Shown piece by piece: positions 50,037 to 58,204 of a stretch of DNA of 64,000 bases (positions are counted from its first letter, which is position 1; each line of letters starts with the position of its first letter). The stretch covers positions 1-64,000 of the forward strand of contig CAYLUN010000013.1 in NCBI GenBank assembly GCA_964386865.1, read 5' to 3'. Position numbers and translations under genes: made by a program. This DNA is from CAYLUN01 sp964386865 (lineage in GTDB: Bacteria > Verrucomicrobiota > Kiritimatiellia > RFP12 > UBA1067). The notes beneath the pieces are model-generated. The model was given only the letters and a program-made list of their open reading frames with translations. It was not told where the DNA came from and searched no databases.

Positions 50037-53000
50037 TTACCACAGCACCATCAGCGGCCAGAATTCGGGATGACCGTCGCAGGGCTTGCCGAGCTCTGTT
50101 GCGGTGCTCAGTCCTTTGCTATTCTTCCACTCCGGCGCGTCGTGATCGTGCAGGTAGAGCCCGCACCCGGCGACGAAGCCGGGCTTGAGCACGATGGGCT
50201 CGAGGTAGCGCTGCGCGAAGGTGACGGTCATCGCGTAGCCGGTCGAGGTACGCTCGTAGCGGCACGCGATCTTTTTCGCAGCCTCCTCCTTGGTCGCCAT
50301 GTTGACGCCGTCCGCGAGCTGGTGATAGACCTCGCGGAAACGCCAGACCAGGCCAGCCCCATCCTTGCCATCTTTAGTCGGCGCGAAGTCGTAGCGGTAG
50401 TCGTCGTTGTCGAAGGTCTTCGCCGCGTTCGAGCGGCCGTTGGCGCCGGTGTCGAAGTAGACCTCCAGCGCGCCGTCGGCGTTCCAGAGCGCCTTCTCCG
50501 CGTCCGGCCGCTTCCAGAATTCGGGATCGGCCAGCAGCTTGTCGTCCGCGACCTCGACCCGCAGGTAGAGGCTGTTCCCGTCCCACGCCATCTTGTAAGC
50601 CGCCTCGTGGTCGCCCGGCTTGACCCCGCCCCGCACACCCTTCGCGCACCGGTTGGTGATGGCGAGCGCCGGAAGCGTCTCCCACTTCGGAATCCCGTCG
50701 CTCCGCGCGACAAAGAAATAGTCCATCTTCCACTCGCCGGAGACGGGCTCGCCGCCCTCCGGAAGCAGCTTGTAGGCGACATTCCACGCGTGCATGGCGT
50801 TCGCTGCCGCACCATCACCCGCGGCCGGAAGCGTCAGCGTCACACCGCCGTTACCTAACATGTCATACGGGATCCTCTGTCCGCACACCTCCATTGCGCC
50901 CTTCTGCACGCGGCCGGTCAGATTCTTCAGGAACGCCGTGATGCGGCCGTCAGCGGTCGGCAGGAACGCGACTGACAGCGACGACGCGCTGTCGTCCGGC
51001 TCGGCATTCTGCAGCGCCTTTGCCAGCCGCGCGACATCCTTTGCCTGGACGAAGAGCGGGGCCGGGGTCACCGGCATCCGGATGTAGCCCTGTTTGTCCG
51101 GTGCGGCGAACCGCAGGTTGCCCATGAAGTCGGTGAACGTCACCGGCTGGCCGAACTTGACCGCCAGCACCGGGCACCGCCTCAGGCCGTTCTCGACGTC
51201 CGCGCTCGTGCACCAGACCGGCGCGAGGCCCGTGCCGTCCGGAAGCTTGAACGCATAGCCGCGTATGCCTGCCGCCGGCCGGATGTCCGCGACGTAGGCC
51301 ACGTCCCCCATCAGGTGGCCGAGCGTGTTGACCGCCTTGCAGAGCAGGATCGGCGTCAGGTGCAGGTCCATGTAGGGGCGCGAGCACCAGATGTTGGCGA
51401 CCTGGATGCGCGGCCAGTATTTCATGCAGACGATGTAGAGGCGCATGGCCGAGGCGGCCTGGACGAACTCGCGATTGCCGAAGTCGTACGTCGGCTTGCC
51501 GCTCGAATAGGCGTCATACGAGCCCCCCGCGCCCCACTCCGGCACATAGGTTTCAGGGATGTTGAACAATTCGGTGAAGAGAATCGGCGTCTCGTCGCCG
51601 TAGCCGTAGCGCTTGCCCTGCTCGATCAGCCGCGCGGCCTCGTCGTCCAGATCGGAGGTCGAGAGCGAACCCTTGTCGATGCTGCCGTAGGGATGCACCG
51701 CGAGCGCGTCGTACGTGAAGCCCGCGTCGCGCGCCGCCTTCAGATAGCCCTCGTACGGCTCGAAGCCGCGCAGCAGGCTGTAGCCCGACGTGCCGCTGGT
51801 CGGCGTGCAGCCGATGCCCGCGCGCCGCGCCGCGCGGCCGACGGCCGACTGCAGCTTGACGTACTCGCCGAACTTGCCGCTGGCCGGATATTTGGAGCTT
51901 TCCTCCTCGTTACCGTAGGCGGTGTAGGGGAGCATGTCCTTCGGCACCCGCCGCAAAATCTCGTACGACGTGTCCTCCACGTACTTCACGAACTCGGCCG
52001 TGATCTCCGGAACGTCATAGAAGTCATGGGCCGTCTTGGCCCACGGCGTTTCGCTGGGATCGCGCGCCCGCCAGAGCTGATCCAGAATCGTGGTCTGCGC
52101 GTTGACGATGCGGTACCGCCGCATCAGGTCCACGGCGGGACTATTTGTCTGGAGCATATCGTGCATGCCCATCCACGAGGTGCCGCCCCAGCCCCACTCC
52201 ATGAGCTTGCGTGCGAGATCCTCGCCGCGCGAGATGCGCCACGCGTCGCCCACCAGCGTGCCCATGAGGCGGCTGGTCTTGTGCGTGTTGGCGAGCGGCT
52301 CCATGATTGCGAAGCGGTAATAGTCGGCGTACGGCGGGGCTCTCTCGGCGGTGATCGTCGCTTTGACCACGAAGACGCCTGTGCCGAACTGCGCCGTCGT
52401 GAGGGTGAGCGGAAGGCGCGCCATGCCGTTGGAGATGATCGAGGCATCCAGCTCCCGGCTGAAGAGGACTTCGCGGAAGGCGTTCCGAATCTCAACGTCG
52501 ACCTTGCCCTTAGTTCCATCCTTGCCGACCACGGTCAGCGCGGCATCCATCGCGTCGCCCGGATGCAGATCGTTGTCCGGATTCGCGGTCACGAAGTTGA
52601 CGTCGAGCGGATCGCAGACGAACGCCGTCGGCGTCTCGCCGAGTTCGACCTGCAGACCGTCCACCAGCACGCCCGAGCCTGAGAGGTGCAGCGCCACGCC
52701 CGCCGCGTCGGCCGTGAACGCCCGATGGTACCGCTGCCACTCGTCCGTGACGGTGAAATTTGAATCCTTGTTGTCCAGGTCGCCCCACGGCGCGCCCGAA
52801 AGCGTTCCGCCACGCGCCGCATTGCCGAAGGAGAGCCGCAACCCGTTCGTCTTCTCGGCCACCGACTTGGCGTAGAAGCTCGCCACGTAGCGCCGGCCCT
52901 TCTCCAGCGCGAGCGGCATGGAGCGGATGCTGGGCGAGGCCATCTGCACGCGGTTCATGCGTAGTGCGCCCTTGCCGAACACGCCCTCCCGCGCGACCTC

Positions 53001-54026
53001 GTATTTCGGCACATTCGTCGGCGTGTACTGCGCGCCGCCGCCGATCCAGTACCACCCACGCAGCCCTTGCTCGAAACTCGGGTTGTGCATCACGTTCCGC
53101 GTCGGCGCGAGCGGCACGTGCGTCGCGTCGCTCTTCCAAAAATCGATTCCGCCCGCCGGCGGAGGCAGCTCCCGGCTCGCGAGCTCGACTTCGCCACAAT
53201 CGATGACGACCCGCCCCTTGGCGTTCCCGCTCTTGTTCGCGGTCCGGTAGCTGAAGCTGAAGCGCGTGGTCTGCCCCTTGTCGTAAACCGAGACGCCTTC
53301 GCTGATCCCGCCCGACAGCTCGCCCAGTTCCAGCTTGAACCCGTTGACCGGATCATTCACATCGTACACGAGGTCACCGCCCGGGAAGGACTGGAACGTG
53401 GCGGACTTGTCCTGCAGCGCCTCGAAGCTGCTCTCGACGAAATCCTGGCCGCCGATGGTGATCCGCTTGCCGCGGTAGCGCGTGCCGAAGCTGGCCCACA
53501 GGCTCGCGCCGGCCGCCGAGCCGGTGTCCCACGTTAGCTCGACGCGGCTGCTGCCCAGCGGCTTCAGCCGGTAGGTGAAGACGGCTCGTATCCCTCCCGG
53601 ATCGAGATAGGGCTTGGTGTAGGTGGTGACGCCGGTCGCGGCGTCCATCCGCAGGTCGTCGGGGTCGCCGTCGATGGGCTTGAACGGCCAGCCGAAGCCG
53701 CAGCCCTTGATGTCGCCCCACCACATGAACGAGCACAGCTCCTTGTCGGCCGCGTAGATTTTGACCGCGTGGGCCTGGTCCTTCATCTGGCGATTGTCGG
53801 CCAGGCGCGTGGTGACCATCATGTGGCCGACCTGATAGACCGGCCGCGCCACCATCTCGGCGTCTCGCTCCGGAAACTCCACGACGCTGAACGTCGGGTC
53901 CGTCCGCCCGGTCTCGCTCGCCTTGAAAACCGGCGCCGGGTTCGGCAGCCCCGGCCCCTTCGGCTCCGGCGGCGCGCACGCTGCGATCAGCGTAACGATG
54001 GGCAAAGCCATGGTCCACTTCTTCAT
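50037..54026 (-). CDS. Large multidomain glycosidase-like lipoprotein with a CBM9-type C-terminus
   Basis: Protein of 1329 residues. The ATG at 54026 gives MKKWTMALPIVTLIAAC, a lipoprotein signal. Residues about 30-330 are beta-rich with no firm family. About 330-490 resembles a CBM4/9 jelly roll (RNVMHNPSFEQGLRGWYW, GRRYVASFYAKSV). The middle, about 610-950, is barrel-like (WGWGGTSWMGMHDML, YTAYGNEEESSKYP, LAVHPYGSID, ILFTELFNIPE), suggesting a clan-A hydrolase with candidate Glu in GNEE and TELF. The C-terminus (about 1135-1329) is a CBM9-like domain: YKMAWDGNSLYLRVEVADDKL and WNADGALEVYFDTG. An exported, membrane-anchored polysaccharide-degrading enzyme is likely; family and substrate are unassigned. 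Confidence 0.72.
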   Translation of the reverse strand: MKKWTMALPIVTLIAACAPPEPKGPGLPNPAPVFKASETGRTDPTFSVVEFPERDAEMVARPVYQVGHMMVTTRLADNRQMKDQAHAVKIYAADKELCSFMWWGDIKGCGFGWPFKPIDGDPDDLRMDAATGVTTYTKPYLDPGGIRAVFTYRLKPLGSSRVELTWDTGSAAGASLWASFGTRYRGKRITIGGQDFVESSFEALQDKSATFQSFPGGDLVYDVNDPVNGFKLELGELSGGISEGVSVYDKGQTTRFSFSYRTANKSGNAKGRVVIDCGEVELASRELPPPAGGIDFWKSDATHVPLAPTRNVMHNPSFEQGLRGWYWIGGGAQYTPTNVPKYEVAREGVFGKGALRMNRVQMASPSIRSMPLALEKGRRYVASFYAKSVAEKTNGLRLSFGNAARGGTLSGAPWGDLDNKDSNFTVTDEWQRYHRAFTADAAGVALHLSGSGVLVDGLQVELGETPTAFVCDPLDVNFVTANPDNDLHPGDAMDAALTVVGKDGTKGKVDVEIRNAFREVLFSRELDASIISNGMARLPLTLTTAQFGTGVFVVKATITAERAPPYADYYRFAIMEPLANTHKTSRLMGTLVGDAWRISRGEDLARKLMEWGWGGTSWMGMHDMLQTNSPAVDLMRRYRIVNAQTTILDQLWRARDPSETPWAKTAHDFYDVPEITAEFVKYVEDTSYEILRRVPKDMLPYTAYGNEEESSKYPASGKFGEYVKLQSAVGRAARRAGIGCTPTSGTSGYSLLRGFEPYEGYLKAARDAGFTYDALAVHPYGSIDKGSLSTSDLDDEAARLIEQGKRYGYGDETPILFTELFNIPETYVPEWGAGGSYDAYSSGKPTYDFGNREFVQAASAMRLYIVCMKYWPRIQVANIWCSRPYMDLHLTPILLCKAVNTLGHLMGDVAYVADIRPAAGIRGYAFKLPDGTGLAPVWCTSADVENGLRRCPVLAVKFGQPVTFTDFMGNLRFAAPDKQGYIRMPVTPAPLFVQAKDVARLAKALQNAEPDDSASSLSVAFLPTADGRITAFLKNLTGRVQKGAMEVCGQRIPYDMLGNGGVTLTLPAAGDGAAANAMHAWNVAYKLLPEGGEPVSGEWKMDYFFVARSDGIPKWETLPALAITNRCAKGVRGGVKPGDHEAAYKMAWDGNSLYLRVEVADDKLLADPEFWKRPDAEKALWNADGALEVYFDTGANGRSNAAKTFDNDDYRYDFAPTKDGKDGAGLVWRFREVYHQLADGVNMATKEEAAKKIACRYERTSTGYAMTVTFAQRYLEPIVLKPGFVAGCGLYLHDHDAPEWKNSKGLSTATELGKPCDGHPEFWPLMVLW

Positions 54027-54209
54027 AGTCTCAACCGTCCCCCTGTCGTCTGACTGGTTGAAGTATACCACCTTCCCGTCTGCTGTCGCGTGAGATTTCC
54101 GGCTTGTCCGGGGCGCATCTTTGATCTATTGGCCTCCCGCAGGAGCAGGGGTGGCTTGCGCCGTGCTCTGGGCCGGCTAAAGCCCCATCACATATGCGTG
54201 CTGACCACC

Positions 54210-54239
54210 TTGACACGCTCGTTCCGCTTTCGCTACGCT
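54210..54239 (+). promoter_or_regulatory. Promoter of the YjbQ gene
   Basis: A perfect TTGACA (54210-54215), 18-bp spacer, TACGCT (54234-54239). The ATG is at 54263. Confidence 0.5.
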
Positions 54240-54262
54240 ACCGGCCACAAGGATGGTCAGTC

Positions 54263-54679
54263 ATGAAAAGTTATCGCAAGGAACTGTGGCTTCATACGGC
54301 GCGGCGGCGGGAGTTCATCAACCTCACGCCTCAAGTGGAAACGTGCCTGGCTGAGTCAGGGATCCGCGAGGGCCTGTGCCTGGTCAACGCCATGCACATC
54401 ACCAGCAGCGTGTTCGTCAATGACAACGAAAGCGGGCTGCACCAGGATTTCGAGGTCTGGCTGGAAAAGCTGGCGCCCGAGAAGCCGCACGCGCAATACC
54501 GCCACAACGGCTTTGAGGATAACGCGGACGCGCACCTCAAGCGCCAGGTCATGGGCCGCGAAGTCGTGGTCGCCATCACCGGGGGCAAGCTCGATTTCGG
54601 CCCGTGGGAGCAGATCTTCTATGGCGAGTTCGACGGCAAGCGCGAGAAGCGCGTGCTGGTGAAGATCATCGGGGAATGA
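54263..54679 (+). CDS. yjbQ: YjbQ family protein (UPF0047, secondary thiamine-phosphate synthase-like)
   Basis: Protein of 138 residues, the usual family length. The ATG at 54263 is chosen because AAGGA precedes it; an upstream in-frame extension of 23 codons has no similarity. Family motifs are intact: WLHTARRREFINLTPQVE, GLCLVNAMHITSSVFVNDNESGLHQDF, YRHNGFEDNADAHLKRQVMGREVVVAITGGKLDFGPWEQIFYGEFDG. The conserved His and Asp residues form the presumed active site. Some family members show thiamine-phosphate synthase activity, but the physiological role is unsettled. Cytoplasmic; it stands alone, convergent with slyX. Confidence 0.92.
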   Translation: MKSYRKELWLHTARRREFINLTPQVETCLAESGIREGLCLVNAMHITSSVFVNDNESGLHQDFEVWLEKLAPEKPHAQYRHNGFEDNADAHLKRQVMGREVVVAITGGKLDFGPWEQIFYGEFDGKREKRVLVKIIGE

Positions 54680-54693
54680 ACGTCTCGCCGCTT

Positions 54694-54909
54694 TCAGTAG
54701 TGCGGCGGCTTCTCGCCGGCCATTCCGACGGAGCGGAACGCCTCCTGCTGCTGCTGGAGTTCCGCCAGCAGCTTGCGGTTCTGAAGCTCCAGCGCGAGCA
54801 CGCGCTTCTGGAGGTCGGCCACGACGCCGTTGAGCGTGTCGACGAGGTGTTCGCAGTAGGTGATGCGCTCCTCTACCTGCTGGCGGGAGGTGTGGTCTTC
54901 AGGGCTCAT
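54694..54909 (-). CDS. slyX: SlyX family protein
   Basis: Protein of 71 residues from the ATG at 54909. It is a single predicted coiled coil (RITYCEHLVDTLNGVVADLQKRVLALELQNRKLLAEL) ending in GEKPPHY, the conserved SlyX C-terminal PPHY. Function in the family is unknown. It is the last gene of a - strand group with the membrane protein, LarB and GlyRS genes. The start has no strong ribosome site and could be a few codons farther upstream. Confidence 0.85.
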   Translation of the reverse strand: MSPEDHTSRQQVEERITYCEHLVDTLNGVVADLQKRVLALELQNRKLLAELQQQQEAFRSVGMAGEKPPHY

Positions 54910-54987
54910 GGGCGAAGTGTAGCACAAGCTGCGCAGAACGGAAATGCGCGCGGCCTCACCCAGATCACTTTGAGCGCGCAACGTGAA

Positions 54988-55494
54988 TTACGAACGGATC
55001 ACGCTCGCCGGAGAAGCGAGGCGGCGCGTCAGGCTTCTCACGATGAGGAGTGGCACCGCGCCGACAACGCCGAACGCGCTGTCGATCAGCCGCCAGGCGA
55101 GCGGGATGCCGCGCACAGGGCCGGCGATGAGCGCCAGTGGGATCACCAGCGCGCAGGCGATCAGGCCGAAGTCGATCACCCACACGTTGCGGACGGGGTC
55201 GCGCCACGGGCCGATGAAAGCCACGGCGATCACGAGGTGCGCAAAGGCCAGCCAGTCGGTGCCGTAGGCGAGAAAGGGATGGCGCTGATTCGTCTCGACG
55301 AGCGCGTCGCGCACCCGCACCAGCCACGCCGTCAGCGCCGAAGGCTGCGCGCTCGCCGCATCGGGCAGAAGCGAAACCAGCCAGCGCAACTCTGTCTCCA
55401 GCGGAAAGGCCGTTAAGCCGCTCAGCGCCAGCCCCGCAATGAAGAGGGCCAGCCAGAGGCGGATGTGACGAAGCAGGTGTTGGTTGTCGGTCAT
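54988..55494 (-). CDS. Conserved four-helix integral membrane protein of unknown function
   Basis: Protein of 168 residues from the ATG at 55494. Hydrophobic helices are seen near 12-30 (LWLALFIAGLALSGLTAF), 80-98 (DWLAFAHLVIAVAFIGPW), 105-125 (VWVIDFGLIACALVIPLALIAG) and 135-155. The loop segment ETNQRHPFLAYGTDWLAFAH is polar and conserved in appearance. I recognise homologues only as an uncharacterised family in PVC and Bacteroidetes genomes. It follows larB with a short gap and is probably co-transcribed. No function can be assigned. Confidence 0.72.
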   Translation of the reverse strand: MTDNQHLLRHIRLWLALFIAGLALSGLTAFPLETELRWLVSLLPDAASAQPSALTAWLVRVRDALVETNQRHPFLAYGTDWLAFAHLVIAVAFIGPWRDPVRNVWVIDFGLIACALVIPLALIAGPVRGIPLAWRLIDSAFGVVGAVPLLIVRSLTRRLASPASVIRS

Positions 55495-55579
55495 GATTGA
55501 TGCGGGCGACACGGAGGTCGCCCCGTTGCGTCTTTGTATCGCGCTGGAGGACCCACCTCCGCGCGGGCCGCGCAGGGGC

Positions 55580-56242
55580 TCACGCGCACTGGCGGTTGAT
55601 GAGCGCGGCGGCGACGCCGGCGCCGAAGCCGTTGTCGATGTTGACGACGGTGACGCCCGACGCGCAGGAGTTGAGCATGCCGAGCAGCGCGGCGAGGCCC
55701 TGGAAGCTCGCGCCGTAGCCGATGCTCGTGGGCACGGCGATGACGGGCTTGTCGGTGAGGCCGCCGACCACGGAGGGCAGCGCGCCCTCCATGCCGGCGA
55801 CCACGACGATGGCCCGCGCGTCGGCGAAGCGCTCCATGCGCGAGAGCAGGCGGTGCAGGCCCGCCACACCGACGTCGAAGATCCGCTCCACGTTCGCGCC
55901 CAGCCGCTCGGCCGTCAGCGCGCACTCTTCGGCCACGGGCAGATCCGAGGTGCCCGCACAAAGCACCGCGACCTTGCCCTTGCGCTCCGGCAGCGGCGCG
56001 ATGTCGCAGGTGAGGATGCGGGCGGCCTCGTGGTAGACCGCGCCGGGCAGCTCGGCCCGCACGGCGGCCGCCTGCTCGGGCGTGACGCGCGTGGCGAAGG
56101 CGTTCTGGCCGGCGGCGTTCAGCGCCCGCATGATCGCGACGATCTGCGCCGCGGTCTTGCCCGCGCCGTAGATCACCTCCGGCATGCCCCGCCGCTGCTG
56201 GCGGTCATAGTCCGGCTTCGCAAAATGCAGGTCTTCCGTCAT
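55580..56242 (-). CDS. larB: Nickel pincer cofactor biosynthesis protein LarB (AIR carboxylase-like)
   Basis: Protein of 220 residues. The family signature is clear: RRGMPEVIYGAGKT at the N-terminus, VAVLCAGTSDLPVAEECALTAERLG, FDVGVAGLHRLLSR, VVVAGMEGALPSVVGGLTDKPVIAVPTSIGYGASFQGLAALLGMLNSCASGVTVVNIDNGFGAG. LarB carboxylates and hydrolyses NaAD in making the nickel-pincer nucleotide of lactate racemase. LarC, LarE and LarA are not in this window, so the pathway either lies elsewhere or is incomplete. It lies between the GlyRS and membrane protein genes. Confidence 0.92.
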   Translation of the reverse strand: MTEDLHFAKPDYDRQQRRGMPEVIYGAGKTAAQIVAIMRALNAAGQNAFATRVTPEQAAAVRAELPGAVYHEAARILTCDIAPLPERKGKVAVLCAGTSDLPVAEECALTAERLGANVERIFDVGVAGLHRLLSRMERFADARAIVVVAGMEGALPSVVGGLTDKPVIAVPTSIGYGASFQGLAALLGMLNSCASGVTVVNIDNGFGAGVAAALINRQCA

Positions 56243-56258
56243 GGCACACGATCTCCAA

Positions 56259-56293
56259 CCTACAACCTACAGCCTACAGCCTATAGCCTACAG
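56259..56293 (-). repeat. Five tandem heptamers (GGCTRTA on the minus strand), downstream of the GlyRS gene
   Basis: Read on the minus strand, the units are variants of CTGTAGG/CTATAGG that abut the GlyRS stop codon. The same array follows the M24 gene at 12325-12359 in the same sense orientation. A role in RNA processing or slippage is possible. Confidence 0.8.
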
Positions 56294-56294
56294 C

Positions 56295-58064
56295 CTAAAT
56301 AATCAGCGCCTCTTCGAGCTTGGCCTTGAGCTGCTCCAACGTCACGCGCTCCTGCTGCATGGTGTCGCGGTCGCGGACCGTGACTGTGCCGTCGTCGAGC
56401 GTCTGGAAATCGATGGTCACGCACCACGGCGTGCCGATCTCGTCCATGCGGCGGTAGCGGCGGCCGATCGCGCCGCCCTCGTCCCAGAAGGTGGCGTAGC
56501 GGCGGCGCAGGTACTCGAACACCTCGCGGGCCTTGTTATAGACCTCGGGCTTGTTCTTGACGAGCGGGAAGACGGCGACCTTGACCGGCGCGATGCGCGG
56601 GCTGAAGTGCATGACGACGCGCACGTCCTCCTTGCCCTTCTCGTCCGTGAGCTTCTGCTCCTCGTAGGCGTTGCAGAGCAGCGCCAGCATCATGCGGTCC
56701 ACGCCCGCCGACGGCTCGATCACGTGCGGCACGTACTTGCCGTCGAAGAGCTTCGCCACGAAGGCGCGGGCCGCTTCGGGGTCCTTGCCGCGGCTGGCCC
56801 AGTCGGCCACGACCTTCTCGTTGAACGCCGCCTTGGCCGCGGCATCGAGCTTGGCCGACGCGAGCTTGAGGGGCTCGTCGAAGACCTCCATGCTCTTGCC
56901 GCTGTGCTTCTGGTGCTGCGTCAGGTCGAAGTCCGAGCGGGCCGCGATGCCCTCCAGCTCCTGCACGCCGAAGGGGAAGCTGTACTGGATGTCCACGCAG
57001 GCGCGGGCGTAGTGGGCCAGCTCCTCGGGCTTCTGCCAGTACTCCACGAACGAGTCGGCGGGCAGGCCGCACGCCTGGATCCACGACTTGCGCTGCTCCA
57101 CCCAGTACTTGTGCCACACCTGCCAGCCCCACGCGTCCTGCGGGGTCGAGAGGTCCGGGCTGTCGGCCATGGTGATGACCTTGCCGCAGATCAGCTCCAC
57201 GGCCTCGTCGGGCCGGATGAAGAACTCCAGCTCCATCTGCTCGAACTCGCGCGAGCGGAAGGTGTAGTTGCGGGGCGTGACCTCGTTGCGGAAGGACTTG
57301 CCCATCTGCGCGATGCCAAACGGCACGGACTGGCGGCTGGTGGAGAGCACGTTCTGGAACTGCGCGAAGATCGCCTGCGCGGTCTCGGGCCGCAGGTAGG
57401 CGACGTTGGACGGATCTTCAACGGGGCCGACGATGGTCTTGAACATCAGGTTGAAGGGGCGGGGCTCGGTCAGCTCGCCGCCGCAGTAGGGGCAGGGCGT
57501 GACGGCGGGCTGCGGCTTCTTGCCGTTCGCGAGCAGCGTGTAGAGCGCCTGCACGGTCGCGGCGGCGGCGGGGCTGGCCTTGATCGCCTCGAAGGCGCCT
57601 GTCAGCGCGTCGGCGTCGAGCACGGCGGCGAGGTTGGGCGCGAGGCCCTTGGCCTTGCCCTTGCACCAGCCCGCGACCTTGCCCGCGTCGGCGCCCTCGG
57701 CGAGCAGCGCCGTGAGGCTCTGGCCGATCTCGCCGTCCGTCAGGATGTCCCAGATCTGGTCGGCGCGCATGAGCTTTTTGCAGGAGCGGCAGGTGCTCAT
57801 GGGGTCGGAGAAGGTGTCGAGGTGGCCGGAGGCCTTCCAGATGGCCGGGTGCATGATGATCGTCGCGTCGAGGCCCGCCACGTCCTCGCGATTGCGCACG
57901 GTGAAGCGCCACCAGTCCTCCTTGATGTTGCGCTTCATCTCGCAGCCCATGGGGCCGTAGTCCCAGAAGCCGTTGATGCCACCGTAGATCTCGGAACTGT
58001 GGAAGATAAAGCCGCGGCGCTTGCACAGCGACGAGATGACATCCAGGCTACTTGTGTTCGACAT
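56295..58064 (-). CDS. glyS: Glycine--tRNA ligase (single-subunit class II)
   Basis: Protein of 589 residues from the ATG at 58064, with GAAGGA 4 nt upstream. The N-terminus is the canonical LDVISSLCKRRGFIFHSSEIYGGINGFWDYGPMG. CRSCKKLMRADQ and CPYCGGEL are two CxxC pairs of the catalytic-domain insertion. Motif 2 is FRNEVTPRNYTFRSREFEQMELEFF, and GVDRMMLALL is motif 3. The C-terminal anticodon-binding domain includes VAVFPLVKNKPEVYNKAREVFEYLRR. This is the alpha2-type enzyme, distinct from the alpha-beta bacterial form. It charges tRNA-Gly in the cytoplasm and is the clearest core gene in the window. Confidence 0.95.
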   Translation of the reverse strand: MSNTSSLDVISSLCKRRGFIFHSSEIYGGINGFWDYGPMGCEMKRNIKEDWWRFTVRNREDVAGLDATIIMHPAIWKASGHLDTFSDPMSTCRSCKKLMRADQIWDILTDGEIGQSLTALLAEGADAGKVAGWCKGKAKGLAPNLAAVLDADALTGAFEAIKASPAAAATVQALYTLLANGKKPQPAVTPCPYCGGELTEPRPFNLMFKTIVGPVEDPSNVAYLRPETAQAIFAQFQNVLSTSRQSVPFGIAQMGKSFRNEVTPRNYTFRSREFEQMELEFFIRPDEAVELICGKVITMADSPDLSTPQDAWGWQVWHKYWVEQRKSWIQACGLPADSFVEYWQKPEELAHYARACVDIQYSFPFGVQELEGIAARSDFDLTQHQKHSGKSMEVFDEPLKLASAKLDAAAKAAFNEKVVADWASRGKDPEAARAFVAKLFDGKYVPHVIEPSAGVDRMMLALLCNAYEEQKLTDEKGKEDVRVVMHFSPRIAPVKVAVFPLVKNKPEVYNKAREVFEYLRRRYATFWDEGGAIGRRYRRMDEIGTPWCVTIDFQTLDDGTVTVRDRDTMQQERVTLEQLKAKLEEALII

Positions 58065-58204
58065 AGAATCCTTCGCTTCCTGACGCCCATACGCGGGCTG
58101 ATAGAGTTCGAATATTGTGGCCCAAACCCCCCGCCCGGCGCAAGCGGGAAAAAGCCGACGTCTCCGCTGGGCAAGCCGGCGCCTTGGCGCGAGAGTGAAC
58201 ATTC

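Noticed and set aside
54604..55416. Plus-strand 270-codon frame opposite slyX and the membrane protein gene
   Set aside because: The minus strand carries the conserved SlyX end (PPHY) and a convincing membrane protein; the plus frame has no motifs.
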